DNA of 64,000 nt. Source: Blepharisma japonicum (Eukaryota > Ciliophora > Heterotrichea > Heterotrichida > Blepharismidae). Position numbers and translations under genes: made by a program. Positions 20,165-31,345 of the stretch are shown piece after piece (position 1 is the stretch's first letter; every line of letters begins with the position of its first letter). Location of the stretch: positions 680,264-744,263 of the forward strand of contig CATKHK010000008.1 of assembly GCA_949751835.1 (NCBI GenBank), given 5' to 3'. The notes beneath the pieces are model-generated. The model was not told where the DNA came from, ran no database searches, and worked only from the letters and a program-made list of their open reading frames with translations.

Positions 20165-21607
20165 CTATACTTCATTAATCTTCTGTATTGTGCTTGTCGG
20201 CCCATATATAGCTAATGCAACATCTCCTTCAGAAAACCACTTCTTATAAGTCGCTTCCAAATACTTCTTATCCATAGCTGCAATTCTTGAAGCTATTTCA
20301 GTTTTCGGTACTTTTTTGTCCATATAAATGAGCTGGCATCCCAAGGTTTGAATCATGTCACTTCCTGCTTCAATAGCTAATAATTCAGTATAAATTTTAT
20401 TTTTCGCTCTTTGGATTTCTTCAAATGACAGTTCTTCGAGATATGTTTGTTTTTTATCAATTGTAGGCTTGATTAATGAGGTTATGAACTCACCTGAAGC
20501 GTAATGACCGAACATTCCAGTGTCTCTATAAGGGATAAATAAGCATTCTTGTTTTTTAATATCTTTCATATCGCCAAACCATCTGTTCATGTAATTGTAA
20601 AGCCCATAAGGATAGTTTGTGTTTATAGGTGCATTTGGGTCATATTCCATAATCCTTTGGAGAAGCAAAAACGGCCAATAGTCTTCGTTCTTCCATGAAG
20701 GAGCCTCGTAGAAGACACCCATATGGGCTAACTCATCTAAATCGTTCCTAACATAGATTGATGATCCACAGAATTCAGGAGGATCTTCTCCATCAAAAGG
20801 ATATTCAGTCGTCTTAGGGACTTTCCCAAAGTTTTTTTCAGCGATATCCACCAGCTGATCATGACTAATCGGTCCTGCCCCCAAAACTACTATTCTCGGC
20901 CCCACATAATGTGTATATATAAACTTTTTCAGCTGATCTCTATTTATCTGCATAATGCTTGTTTTATGTCCCAAAATTGGCTGTCCCATAATATGATTCC
21001 TATAAGCCGTATAATGAACATTTTCCAATATCATTTCTCTCATATCTGCATCTACCTCTTGTGCTTCCCTTAAAATGACCTCCCTTTCTATTTCAATGCT
21101 GGTTTTATCATATTTTGAGCTTAGTAGCATATCACTAATAATTTCCATTGCTCTGGACACGTCATTTTTGAAAACTTGCATTTGGTAAAGCGTGGTTTCT
21201 CTTGAAGTATAGGCATTTAGGTTTCCTCCCATATTTTCTATTTCGCTTTCTAGCTGAATTCTTGTCCTTTTGTTGGTTCCTTTGAAGTGAAGATGCTCGA
21301 GGAAATGGGCGATACCAGTATTTGCCATAGTTTCGTTGCGAGAGCCTGCTTCAATCATGACGCCGACCGTTGCAATTGCGTTGTCGAAGGGTTCTGTGGC
21401 CACTCGGACTCCATTGCTAAGAGTTGTTAATTTATAGGCATGATCATGCTGGAGAGCTGGAGGGATTTGACCATCAAGAAGATAGCCATTATTAAGCAGA
21501 TGAGATTTTGTGAACTGGGAGGTGTCATTTTGCTTCTCTTGTGCCCAGAGTCGGTAGTTTGTATTAATAGAAGAAGAAGCTCGCCTGATGATGCTTCTTA
21601 GAGCCAT
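20165..21607 (-). CDS. Mitochondrial processing peptidase beta subunit (M16B)
   Basis: A 480-residue M16 metallopeptidase. The N-terminus M-A-L-R-S-I-I-R-R-A-S-S-S looks like a mitochondrial presequence. The inverted zinc motif H-F-L-E-H is at about residue 105. The distal Glu falls in the E-V-I-L-R-E-A-Q-E-V-D region, as in active beta-MPP. The catalytic motif is intact, so this is a processing peptidase rather than a degenerate core 1 protein of complex III, although in many protists one protein serves both roles. It removes targeting presequences in the matrix, working with alpha-MPP, which is not seen here. It is divergently oriented from the next gene, with about 100 bp between starts. 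Confidence 0.88.
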   Translation of the reverse strand: MALRSIIRRASSSINTNYRLWAQEKQNDTSQFTKSHLLNNGYLLDGQIPPALQHDHAYKLTTLSNGVRVATEPFDNAIATVGVMIEAGSRNETMANTGIAHFLEHLHFKGTNKRTRIQLESEIENMGGNLNAYTSRETTLYQMQVFKNDVSRAMEIISDMLLSSKYDKTSIEIEREVILREAQEVDADMREMILENVHYTAYRNHIMGQPILGHKTSIMQINRDQLKKFIYTHYVGPRIVVLGAGPISHDQLVDIAEKNFGKVPKTTEYPFDGEDPPEFCGSSIYVRNDLDELAHMGVFYEAPSWKNEDYWPFLLLQRIMEYDPNAPINTNYPYGLYNYMNRWFGDMKDIKKQECLFIPYRDTGMFGHYASGEFITSLIKPTIDKKQTYLEELSFEEIQRAKNKIYTELLAIEAGSDMIQTLGCQLIYMDKKVPKTEIASRIAAMDKKYLEATYKKWFSEGDVALAIYGPTSTIQKINEV

Positions 21608-21705
21608 TTTTATTTAGAAAAATTGTGTAAAATAATAGCTTAATTAAATCGTTACCCAAGCTCTGCATAACCCTCTTCCTCTGTTAGAGATTAAATTAAA
21701 TAGAA

Positions 21706-23421
21706 ATGGCAACATTTACTAATGAACTCCAAGAAACTCGCTTTAAACAAGAGCTTGAACTTCTCGAAGATCTCAAAAACACCTTCACCATTACAGCTAA
21801 AAAGTCAAATCTAGGCTACACTGTCCAAGTCTCAATGGAAAATCAATCTTTTTTTGGCTTCGACTCGAAATCTCTTGTCTTTGAAATTCATCTTCATGGG
21901 AAATTTCCTTTGCAACAGCCTAAAGTCATGCTGGAAACAGTTATAGGATTTCCTTCAATAGCAGACGGAAGAGATTTGCTTGAGGATATTATTCGGAGGA
22001 AATGAGACTCCAGCATTACAGCGTATGAAATTATTAATTTACTCGTAAATTTTATATCATCAAGCCAAAACCAGATAAGTTTGATAGGAAAATATCATCT
22101 AGGGCATCCTTATTTTCTTGATTCCTGGGATGTTAAAGAGAACATGGGTGTTTTTCCATGTATTGAAGTAGATCCTTTAAACCCGAAGTTTAGCAGAGAA
22201 CGAGCAATTGTGATTACTCATACAATGGTATTGCAATTTGATATTAACCCACATTTGAATAATGTAGGGCATCTGATTTTTTGGGCTACTTTACAGTCGA
22301 TTGAAGCTATATCAAAGTCAAAAATTGACTCTGATAGGTTGAATATTCAATGAAAAAGATGTGGAAAAATTCAAGGGTTTTGCCAACAGTTCAGGGTATT
22401 TAAATCAAAAGAATTAGTTGAATTAATATTATCAAATGTAGAAAAGCTAGGAGTTTCAATAAAAAAAGAAAAACCAAAAATGCCTACTTTGCAGGAAGAA
22501 GACGTTAATGTAAATTCATTAGAAAGGATAAATGTAAAAGAAATCCTAGAAAAAATTAATGAAACAGAAAAAGATATAGAAAATGGCCTTTATAAAGACA
22601 AAATTAACTCTTTGATAAGCTTATATCAGCAGGCCACTGAGTATTTTTCTGCACTTAATGATCCTCAGTTTGATATTTATTTGCAAAAAATGCTGGCTTT
22701 ATTTAAAAATGAGCAATATATGAAATTATTGAGAGAAGATGATGAAGCAGAAAAGCAAGAAGAAAATAATAAAAATGAAGAAGCTAAAGAAGAAGCAGGA
22801 GATAGCTCTAATGAGGATGTGAGTAAGCAAGAAAATAGCAAAAATAATGAGGAAGAAACAGATAAGAATGAAGTAAATAGTGAAGAAAAATCTGAAAAGG
22901 AAATGGCAGAAACAATAAATCAACATCTTGAGAATGTACCTCAGCAAGTATCAACTGAAGCAATAGAGGCTCCTCAAGAATGTTCACCACAAGCAATGGA
23001 AGTAGATATGCAGAATGGAAATGTCGATAGCATATTGGAAGATGTAATAAAAGCTACTGAAGCAATAATTTTTGAAAATATTGAAACCTCCAAAGATGAA
23101 AATTCCATTGTAACAGATCAAAATGAGCTTATAATAGATACAGCATTCGAATCTCCTCAAGAAACTTCAAGTGAAGAAATTAAAGAAAGCAATTTAATTG
23201 AGGAAAGCAAGGAAAGTAATTTAATTGAGGAAACTGAAGAAAACAACTTTATAGAGACTGAAATCATTTCTGCTGAACCAGAGAAAAACTTAGATGAGCC
23301 AGAAAATAATGTAGTTGAACCAGATAAATTAGATAATGTACAAAACCTAGAGCAAGAAGAATACAGGTTGCAAATGAATATTAAAAGCATAACTTATTAC
23401 CCTGAAGATAACAGAATTTAG
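21706..23421 (+). CDS. UBC/RWD-like N-terminal protein with long acidic tail
   Basis: One frame of 571 residues reading through TGA at 22003-22005 and 22351-22353. Residues about 15-125 have a UBC/RWD-like pattern: F-E-I-H-L-H-G-K-F-P-L-Q-Q-P-K-V, then D-G-R-D-L-L and W-x-S-S-I-T-A-Y-E-I-I-N-L-L. No catalytic Cys of the E2 type is evident. A second folded part (about 125-260), possibly PH-like, contains I-V-I-T-H-T-M-V-L-Q-F. From about residue 330 the chain is very acidic low-complexity sequence with imperfect repeats such as E-S-N-L-I-E-E-S-K. The function is unknown. Ubiquitin-pathway or trafficking adaptors are possible homes for such a fold. Confidence 0.6.
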
Positions 23422-23650
23422 AAAGAAAATAACCAAATAGTAATATTTTAATTGAATTAAAGTATTCATGGCTTGTATTTAACTCGTTTTACTAATTCGT
23501 CAAGTTAACCGAAAGTCTACAGGATAATAATAAGCTATAAAGAGATTATCTATAGCTTGAAATAATGAGAAGTATGATAATTCTATTATATAATTAAAAA
23601 TCAGCATTTACTATTGCTTATTTTCATTAAAGCTTATTAATTAGCTAGAA

Positions 23651-23933
23651 TTTAAACCATGGTGACGTATTCTTCAGACGCTGTAGGGTGTATAGCCACA
23701 GTGTTATCGAAATCTCTTTTAGTTGCCCCCATTTTCACAGCCACAGCAAATCCTTGAATCATCTCATCAATGCCTCTTCCTACTCCATGAAGTCCAACCA
23801 CTCTTTCTTCAGGTCCAGCACATATGAGCTTCATAAAGGTCAGTTCTTTATGTTCAGACAAAGAGAAAAACATATTGGTAAAGCTTGACCTATAAACCTT
23901 CACATTATCATCTCCATACTGAGCTTTTGCTTG
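23651..23933. repeat. Near-identical 3' tract shared with 25597-25879
   Basis: The last ~280 bp of the two glutathione reductase genes differ at only about five positions, silent sites included. Identity breaks sharply at ...gcttttgcttg, after which the genes diverge clearly. It is a direct repeat and a likely gene-conversion tract. Confidence 0.8.
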
Positions 23934-25004
23934 TTCCTCAGTAATTCCAACAGTTCCAAGAGGTGGATGCGTGAAAATTACAGCTGGCACATTTGTGTAA
24001 TCTTGCTTTAAATCCAATTTTCCATTAAAAAGCCTTTCCGCTAGTTTTCTTCCTGCAGCAATTGCAATTGGGGTAAGCTGAAGTTTTTTGGTGACATCTC
24101 CAATTGCATATATATGTGGATTAGTTGTAGCTTCATACTCATCTACTTGTACTTTCCTTAGCCCTACCATTTGTACTCCAGCAGCTTCTAAGTTTAGATC
24201 ATCTACATACGCATCTCTGCCAATATTTAAAAATATTTTCTCATACACAAAATTTTGCCCATTATCAAAAAATGCATGGAGTCCTTCATCTGTTTTTCTG
24301 ATTTCCACAATATTACTAGAAGGCAAAAATGTAACTCCATCTTTACTCATCTGTTCCATAAGTTTAGTTGTGACTTCACGATCATATGCTATTAAAGGGT
24401 AATCTTCTCTCATAGCAATTGACGCTTTTGTTCCAAATGTGTTAAATACGCATGCTAATTCACAGGAAATGTAGCCACTACCAATCAGTAAAGCACTGCT
24501 TGGTAGAGTTTCTAAAGCAAAGAAATCGTCACTTGTTAAAAAATGCTCCTTGCCTGGGATGTCTATTACTCTTGGCTTTGACCCAGTAGCAATTAAAATA
24601 TTGGTTGCAGTGATTAAGAGAGAATCATTAACAGATATTATGTCTGGCCCCACAAATCTTGCACGGCCAAATATTACCTCAACTCCAGAATTCGTAAGGA
24701 GCTTAGCATAAATTCCATTGAGACGAGCAATATATGCATCTCTATTAGCTTTAAGTGTAGCCCATGTGTGAGAGACTGATGTATCGAAGCCATACTCTTT
24801 AGAAAGGTTGATTCCTTCTAAAATATGTGCTGCATTCCAGCAAACTTTTTTTGGAACACATCCGTTGTTAACACATAGTCCGCCTAAGCGGCTAAACTCA
24901 ACAAGAATCACTTTAGCACCATATTTGGCTGCCCTGCGTGCTGATGCAATTCCACCACTTCCTCCGCCTATCACTAAGTAATCAGCATGCTTCGATTCGA
25001 TCAT
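23652..25004 (-). CDS. Glutathione reductase, copy 1
   Basis: A 450-residue class I pyridine-nucleotide disulfide oxidoreductase. The FAD-binding G-G-G-S-G-G is near residue 13. The redox-active disulfide is in [13 protein letters not shown] (about 41-53), an NADPH Rossmann motif lies at about 172-180 (G-S-G-Y-I-S), and A-I-G-D-V-T binds FAD. The C-terminal H-P-T-A-S-E-E supplies the active-site His/Glu from the partner subunit. The chain stops just after this, with no Cys-Sec or Cys-Cys extension. That fits glutathione reductase rather than high-Mr thioredoxin reductase. The usual Thr in G-G-T-C is Leu. It is a tandem paralogue of the gene at 25598, and the last ~280 bp are nearly identical between the two. 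Confidence 0.88.
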   Translation of the reverse strand: MIESKHADYLVIGGGSGGIASARRAAKYGAKVILVEFSRLGGLCVNNGCVPKKVCWNAAHILEGINLSKEYGFDTSVSHTWATLKANRDAYIARLNGIYAKLLTNSGVEVIFGRARFVGPDIISVNDSLLITATNILIATGSKPRVIDIPGKEHFLTSDDFFALETLPSSALLIGSGYISCELACVFNTFGTKASIAMREDYPLIAYDREVTTKLMEQMSKDGVTFLPSSNIVEIRKTDEGLHAFFDNGQNFVYEKIFLNIGRDAYVDDLNLEAAGVQMVGLRKVQVDEYEATTNPHIYAIGDVTKKLQLTPIAIAAGRKLAERLFNGKLDLKQDYTNVPAVIFTHPPLGTVGITEEQAKAQYGDDNVKVYRSSFTNMFFSLSEHKELTFMKLICAGPEERVVGLHGVGRGIDEMIQGFAVAVKMGATKRDFDNTVAIHPTASEEYVTMV

Positions 25005-25597
25005 TTATTATTTTATTAGTAAATTGGATGCTGCTCCATATTTGTTTTATTCACTTTTTTGTCTTAAGTTTTAATTAAAATTGAAGATTTCGTTTAATAT
25101 TTAGAAATAAATTTAAATTTGGTGCTATACAAAGCATTTTATCCTTTGATATAGGATAGAAGAATCTTGGAGAAATTTTTAAATAATAAATTTAACTTTT
25201 TAGCTTTGAATGAAAAAGCATTTTCATTCTGGGCAAATAGTTGTGCTTGACTAGTTTAAAATTAGCCTTTGTGGATATGAAAGGAATAATTATATTATTG
25301 GAGGCTACTATGCTAAAGCAAAATTATTTGTGCTGATCTTTACTATTAACCTTATAATTTAAATTACAGTGACAAATAATTATAATCAAAGCTGTAAAAG
25401 AATTAGGTTATGTGAGTAATCGCTTCTAATTTCATAAAGATTCTTTTCTCCTTTCAGTCTCTATAATATATACTATGAATCTCCCTCATAATATAATATA
25501 GATCTTAAGTGTTCAATTTTCAAATATTAACGAGCCAATCATTCTAATAATATAGATAATAATTTTTTTTTGGAATATATATTAATGTTTAAAGTAT
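25005..25597. other. Intergenic region between glutathione reductase copies
   Basis: About 590 bp upstream of copy 1 and downstream of copy 2. It is A+T-rich and does not resemble the sequence upstream of copy 2, so the recent identity is confined to the coding ends. No gene was recognised. Confidence 0.5.
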
Positions 25598-26950
25598 TTA
25601 AACCATGGTGACGTATTCTTCAGACGCTGTAGGGTGTATAGCCACAGTGTTATCGAAATCTCTTTTAGTTGCCCCCATTTTCACAGCCACAGCAAATCCT
25701 TGTATCATCTCATCAATGCCTCTTCCTACTCCATGAAGTCCAACCACTCTTTCTTCAGGTCCAGCACATATGAGCTTCATAAAGGTCAATTCTTTATGTT
25801 CAGTCAAAGCGAAAAACATATTGGTAAAGCTTGATCTATAAACCTTCACATTATCATCTCCATACTGAGCTTTTGCTTGCTGTTCAGTAAGCCCTACTGA
25901 CCCAAGCGGCGGATGGGCAAAAATAGTTGTTGGAACATTTGTATAGTCTAATTTCGCATCTGATTGACCTCCAAATAGTCTATCCGCCAGCTTTCTTCCT
26001 GCAGCAACTGCAATTGGGGTAAGCTGGAGCTTTCTTGTTACATCTCCAATTGCATAAATATGAGGATTAGTTGTAGTTTCATACTCGTCTACCTGAATGC
26101 CTCTATATCTTGCCATCACAACACCTGCTGCCTCTATATCTAGTCCGTCAACCATCCCTACTCTTCCTATATTTAAGAAAATTTTTTCAAACACAAAATT
26201 TTCTCCTGTGTTAAAAAATGCATGATATCCCCCATCGACCTGCTTAATTTCAACTATATCTCTTGCAGGTAAAAATGTAATCCCATCTTTAGTCATCTGC
26301 TCCATAAGTTTATTTGTAACCTCTCTATCAAAAACAGACAAAAGATGGTCTTCTCTCATAGAAATTGTAACCTTTACTCCAAAAGTGTTAAAAATTCCTC
26401 CAAGCTCACAAGAAATATAGCCATTTCCTACAAGCAAAACGTTATTAGGAAGAGTTTCCATAGCAAAGAAATGGTCACTTGTTAAGAAATGTTCCTTACC
26501 AGGAATGTCCATAATCATTGGCTTAGAGCCAGTTGCAATTAAAATATGGTTTGCAGCGATTATAAGAGAGTTATCAACCATAATAGAATCAGGGCCTATA
26601 AATTTTGCAGTCCCAAAAATAAACTCTATGCCATCATGCTTGAGATGGCTTGCAAAAATTTCGTTAAGTCTTGCTATATAAGCATCTCTGTTTGCTTTAA
26701 GTGTAGTCCAGTTATGGGAGTGAGTCACATCAAAGCCGTATTCTTTTGCCAAGTGAAGCCCTTCTAATATATGAGCTGAGTTCCAAACGACTTTTTTGGG
26801 GACACATCCATTGTTAACGCATAATCCACCTAAACGGTAGGACTCTACAACAATGACTTTGGCACCATACTTTGCTGCACGACGAGCTGCAGCAAGTCCG
26901 CCACTTCCTCCACCGATTACTAGCAAATCTGTATGTTTTGATTCAGACAT
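25598..26950 (-). CDS. Glutathione reductase, copy 2
   Basis: A 450-residue paralogue of the gene at 23652, in the same orientation and upstream of it. The same motifs are intact: G-G-G-S-G-G, the C-V-N-N-G-C disulfide, G-N-G-Y-I-S in the NADPH domain (Asn instead of Ser), A-I-G-D-V-T and H-P-T-A-S-E-E. The proteins differ throughout the FAD and NADPH domains but are almost the same over the last ~90 residues of the dimer-interface domain. No targeting peptide distinguishes them. Both probably reduce glutathione disulfide with NADPH in the cytosol. Confidence 0.88.
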   Translation of the reverse strand: MSESKHTDLLVIGGGSGGLAAARRAAKYGAKVIVVESYRLGGLCVNNGCVPKKVVWNSAHILEGLHLAKEYGFDVTHSHNWTTLKANRDAYIARLNEIFASHLKHDGIEFIFGTAKFIGPDSIMVDNSLIIAANHILIATGSKPMIMDIPGKEHFLTSDHFFAMETLPNNVLLVGNGYISCELGGIFNTFGVKVTISMREDHLLSVFDREVTNKLMEQMTKDGITFLPARDIVEIKQVDGGYHAFFNTGENFVFEKIFLNIGRVGMVDGLDIEAAGVVMARYRGIQVDEYETTTNPHIYAIGDVTRKLQLTPIAVAAGRKLADRLFGGQSDAKLDYTNVPTTIFAHPPLGSVGLTEQQAKAQYGDDNVKVYRSSFTNMFFALTEHKELTFMKLICAGPEERVVGLHGVGRGIDEMIQGFAVAVKMGATKRDFDNTVAIHPTASEEYVTMV

Positions 26951-28233
26951 TGGTTATTTTTATTAGTTAAATAGATTACTGATCCATATTTTATAGTGGT
27001 TTTAACTATGGAGTTTACATAAAAATTCAGTAAATATTTTTACTGACTAAGCTTAGCATTAGAGAACAGAGTTTAATAATTTATTAGTAGGAAACTGTAG
27101 TAGGCTGTTAGAAACGATGAATTCAGCTGATAATTAAGCAAGTTTAAGCAGAGAATAGAAAGAAGTGGAATTGATGTTTTTGGGGTTAGAAAAAATTAAC
27201 AATTGGCTAGATCTAGGAAAAGCAAGTCTAATTAAAACCAAATATTTTATAGCAGGTGCAGCTGCTTATTGCGGCAATTTTTATATAAAAAGACCTTTTT
27301 AATTTTGGTGAAGTATGCATAGTAGCATAGTATTGACAGCATAAATTCAGCTTTACAAATATGCAAAAACAAGGCCGCTTCGCTTTTGCAAAGAGTTTGC
27401 ATTTTATATAAACTATTTGATCAAAGCTCTCTGATTTTCAAAATAACTAAAATTAAAGTAATTTTGGAAAATGAGAAATATTTTTTCGATTCAGGAGATT
27501 ATGAAAAATATTTTGATCGCATGCAAATTTAAGTATCGATCAAAAGTGCATAATTCACTAAATTATTTGCCTTTTTTTGAATTCTAGTTTGAGGGAAAAA
27601 AATAATTGGAGAGTTCTTTGAATTATCTTTAATTAAAACACTATGCAATTTAATCATTATATTAAATCCAAGAATCCAAAAGGTGGAAGTTATTTATTTC
27701 GAATGGAAAAATAGTTAAGAAGATTATTAGACTATAAATGATAAATAGTTTACCATTTTTAGAGTAAGAATTTGTATTTGAATATTATTGTAGAAGATTT
27801 GGATACTAAATGTAATAAGCATACACATGATTTGACTTCCTATAATATTCTCTACAAAAGAAAACTAGTAATATTTGAAATGTATATTTTTATATAATTT
27901 CCTTGGAAAATAATCTGTCTAAATATATTATTATTGGCAAAAGGAATTGAATTCATATAATATAAGTATTTACACATAATTCCAAATTTAATTTTAAATT
28001 TACATAATCTAATATTAAAAATTTAAATCTTAACGCCCAAAAAGTATCTATTATAAAAATAGCATAAATATCTATATCTCTCTTTAGAATTATTTCTTTA
28101 ATTAAAATATCAAATTATAAGAAATATCTACCCATAATCCCAAACCTAATGATCTATAATAATTATCATTAAGATCGCCTTAAAAAATTTACTTGCAACC
28201 CAGCTTCGAATTCAAAAAAACCTAAATAGAAAT
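26951..28233. other. Long divergent intergenic region
   Basis: 1.28 kb between the starts of glutathione reductase copy 2 and the kinesin. Apart from the small frame at 27174-27302 it is A+T-rich with no recognised gene or structured RNA. It should contain both promoters. Confidence 0.45.
27174..27302 (+). CDS. Candidate 42-residue small membrane protein
   Basis: ATG 27174 to TAA 27302 encodes 42 residues. They start M-F-L-G-L-E-K-I-N-N-W-L-D-L-G-K and end in a short hydrophobic helix (F-I-A-G-A-A-A-Y-C-G) with a basic tail K-R-P-F. Base composition is noticeably less A+T-rich than the flanks. The layout resembles small mitochondrial or ER tail-anchored subunits, but no family was recognised and chance cannot be excluded at this length. 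Confidence 0.3.
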   Translation: MFLGLEKINNWLDLGKASLIKTKYFIAGAAAYCGNFYIKRPF

Positions 28234-31200
28234 ATGGAAGCTGTAAAAGTTGTTGTAAGGGTCCGACCCTTAAATCAATCAGAAAAGGGTCGAGGAAATT
28301 ATAGCATAATTCAAATAGACCGTGAATTTAACCAATGTACAATTACCAACCCAAAAACCCAAGTCCCAAAAACATTTGCATATGACTCAGTTTATGATGA
28401 ACAATGCCCTCAGCAGCTGTTATATGATGAAACCGCTTTTCCTTTGGTAGAAAGTGTAATTCAAGGCTATAACGGAACTATATTTGCGTATGGACAAACA
28501 GGTTGTGGGAAAACTTATACGATGGCTGGTGTTAATGATCCACCAGAACTTAGAGGGATTATTCCTAATTCTTTTTCACATGTTTTTAGTGCTATTGCTG
28601 AAGCTCCTCATGAAAAATGTTTTTTGGTGAGATGCAGCTACCTTGAAATCTATAATGAAGAAATCAGAGATTTACTGCATTTTGACCCAAATATGAAACT
28701 CGAATTGAAGGAAAACAAAGACAATGGAATTTTTGTCAAAAATTTATCAATGCATACAGTAAAAAGTGTTGATGGGATCGAACAAGCAATGGCTGAAGGA
28801 AATACACATAGAATTACAAAGGAAACGCAGATGAACGAAAGATCGTCTAGATCTCATGCAATTTTTACAATTTATATTGAAAGCAGCGAAGAAATTGAAG
28901 CAAGACAAACTATTAAGGCTGGAAAATTAAATCTTGTAGATTTAGCTGGGTCGGAAAGACAGAAAAAGACAGGAGTTGCAGGAGATACTTTAAAAGAAGC
29001 AATTGAAATTAATTTATCGCTAAGTGCGTTAGGAAATGTAATTAGTGCATTGGTAGATGGAAGTGCTAAGCATATTCCATATAGAGACTCAAAACTCACA
29101 AGACTTTTACAAGATTCATTAGGAGGTAATACCAAAACTGTGATGATCGCAGTATGCTCACCTGCTGATTATAACTATGATGAAAGTTTAAGCACTTTAA
29201 GATATGCAAGTCGAGCTAAATTTATACAAAATAAGCCGAAGGTTAATGAAGACCCAAAAGATGCCCTACTTCGACAATATGCTGAAGAAATAGAAAAACT
29301 TAAAAAAATGCTTCAGGAGCGCAGCTCAGGAGAACCCATTATCATAGAAAAAATCGTGGAAAAAGAAAAAATCGTAGAAAGAGAAAAAATCGTAGAAGTT
29401 GAGGCTAAAAGAAAGCGCAAAAAGAAAAAAAAAGCGCCTAAGGCGAATGTGCTAGAGTCAGATAGTGAAGAAGAATATCCTGACGATTTTGAATCCTCAA
29501 TGATAAATGACAGACAAAATGGAAAAAGCCAGTCTTCAATAGATTCTGGAGAAAATACAATGGAAAATGAAATATCAAAAAATTCAAAAAAATATATAAA
29601 AGTAAAGAAAAATTCGTCAGACCTTCAGATGAGGGATGAAGACACTACAGAAATTGAAGGGTCACAAAGTCCACCGAAAAGTAAGCCAAAAACTAAGTCA
29701 AGTAAAGCAGATTTAATTGCAAGACAAGGAAAAGGAGAAGATAGGACAGAAGTTGAAGGACCAAAAAACAAAACTAAAGCTAAGATTGGTAAAGGAGACG
29801 CGATGGTCCACCAATCAAAAGAAGAAGATAGTGCTGAAATTGAAGGGTCTCAAAGCCAGTTTAAAAATAAATCAAAAGCTAAACCAAGTAAGGCAGATGG
29901 AATTAATCTTCAAGGAAAGTACGAAGATACTACAGAATTTGAAGAATCGCAGAGCCAATCAAAGCATAAACCCAAAGCTAGGCTTAACAAGCCAGATGCA
30001 GCCAGTATCCATGCAAAAGATGAAGACCCTAGCTCTCTAGAAGGTTCCCCAGCACCAAAATCCAATCCCAAATCCAGTACAGCAGACTTAATTATCTCTA
30101 AAGACCCCAAAATCAATATAAAAACCAAAGAAAACCGCAAAACTTCTGCAGACGCCAAATCCCCCAAGCAAAAAAAGCGTACCTCCTCCATCAAAGAAGA
30201 AACCACTGCTCTTCAGCTCGAACTTGCTCAAAAAGAAAATCTCCTCCAAGAAGAACGTGAGCAAAAAGAAGACATGGAGAAAATGATCCAAGAAATCCAG
30301 CTTCAACTAATCGCAGGTGGCGAGCAGCTTGACAAAGCAGAAAAAGAGCGTCTCAACGCCCAGCGAGATTTTCGCAATAAATTAAAAAAACAAAAACAAA
30401 AGGAAAAATCTTTAGCAGAAGAAAACAGGAAAAAAGAAGAAGAAATGTTGATGAAAGAAAAACAGTATCAAAATTTGCAAGAAGAAGTAGACGATTTAAG
30501 GAAGGTTATAATGAAATTAAGGCTGAAATATAAGTCAAGTTTGGCAGAAATTGAAGATTTGAACCATGAACATGAAATAGAAAAAGAAGGCTTATTGGAG
30601 ACAATAAGGTCGAAGGAGAGGGAAACTGATTTTTTGCATAGAGTTTTTGAATTTATGCTGCCACCAAATGAACTGCAGAAGATTAGGCAGAGGTCGAGGT
30701 GGGATGATGATAATCATGAATGGAAAATACCTGCTTTTGTGATTCAGCAAAAACAAATAATTTTCCCAAAACTTCCTAAGCAGCAGCTACGAGAAATAGT
30801 TCAAAATGAACTTAAAACTCGTACAGTAGTTTATCAATCTGAAGCCAGAAACCCTCAGCCAAACCCGAAATATACCCAGTATGAAGAAGAACCAAACGAA
30901 GATTTAAGGAATATGAAATTTTCTGATTGAAATGAAGGACAAAATTATGAAGAAAGTAATGAAAATGGCACCTCAAATACGAAATATGAGAACGGGATTG
31001 CTCATGGAAGGTTTGAAAACGAAGGAAGGCCTATTACAAGTGGAGGGCATAGCAGGGATTCACAAATTCTAAAACAAGCAAAAAATGCTGCTTTAGAACC
31101 AATTGATTTGAAAGCACTTACAGGAGAAGGGAAAAGTACTGTCCTTGGGCAAGAAATCAGCTTGGTTTCACCAGCTAATAGAGGTAAAATTCCTGTACAA

Positions 31201-31305
31201 GCCCAAGGAAAACCTGTATTAAAACCTATAGATCATAGACCTGGTATCATCAAAGAAAAAACCATGCCGAGAAAGGCTAGTAAGGGGAATTTAGCTTCTT
31301 ATTAG
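28234..31305 (+). CDS. Kinesin-2-type motor protein
   Basis: A 1,023-residue protein; the frame continues past TGA at 30928-30930 to TAA 31305. The N-terminal motor domain (about 1-335) has V-R-V-R-P-L, the P-loop G-Q-T-G-C-G-K-T, switch I N-E-R-S-S-R-S-H and switch II D-L-A-G-S-E. The neck [12 protein letters not shown] follows. Next come a charged segment with three E-K-I-V-E repeats, about 160 residues of 33-residue repeats, and a coiled coil (about 655-800). A small tail domain contains F-M-L-P-P-N-E and [12 protein letters not shown]. That tail resembles the KIF3 family, so anterograde intraflagellar transport is inferred. The repeat insert between motor and stalk is unusual. Confidence 0.85.
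29638..30110 (+). repeat. Five 33-codon repeats inside the kinesin gene
   Basis: Units beginning E-D-x-T/A-E-x-E-G-S-Q-S start at 29638, 29737, 29824, 29923 and 30022, i.e. spaced 99, 87, 99 and 99 bp. Each continues with a Lys/Pro/Ser-rich K-x-K-x-K-x-S-K-A-D-x-I stretch. Spacing stays in multiples of three, so the coding frame is preserved. Confidence 0.8.
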
Positions 31306-31345
31306 AGTTTTTATATAGTAATTGTTATCTAAAATTCATTAATAA

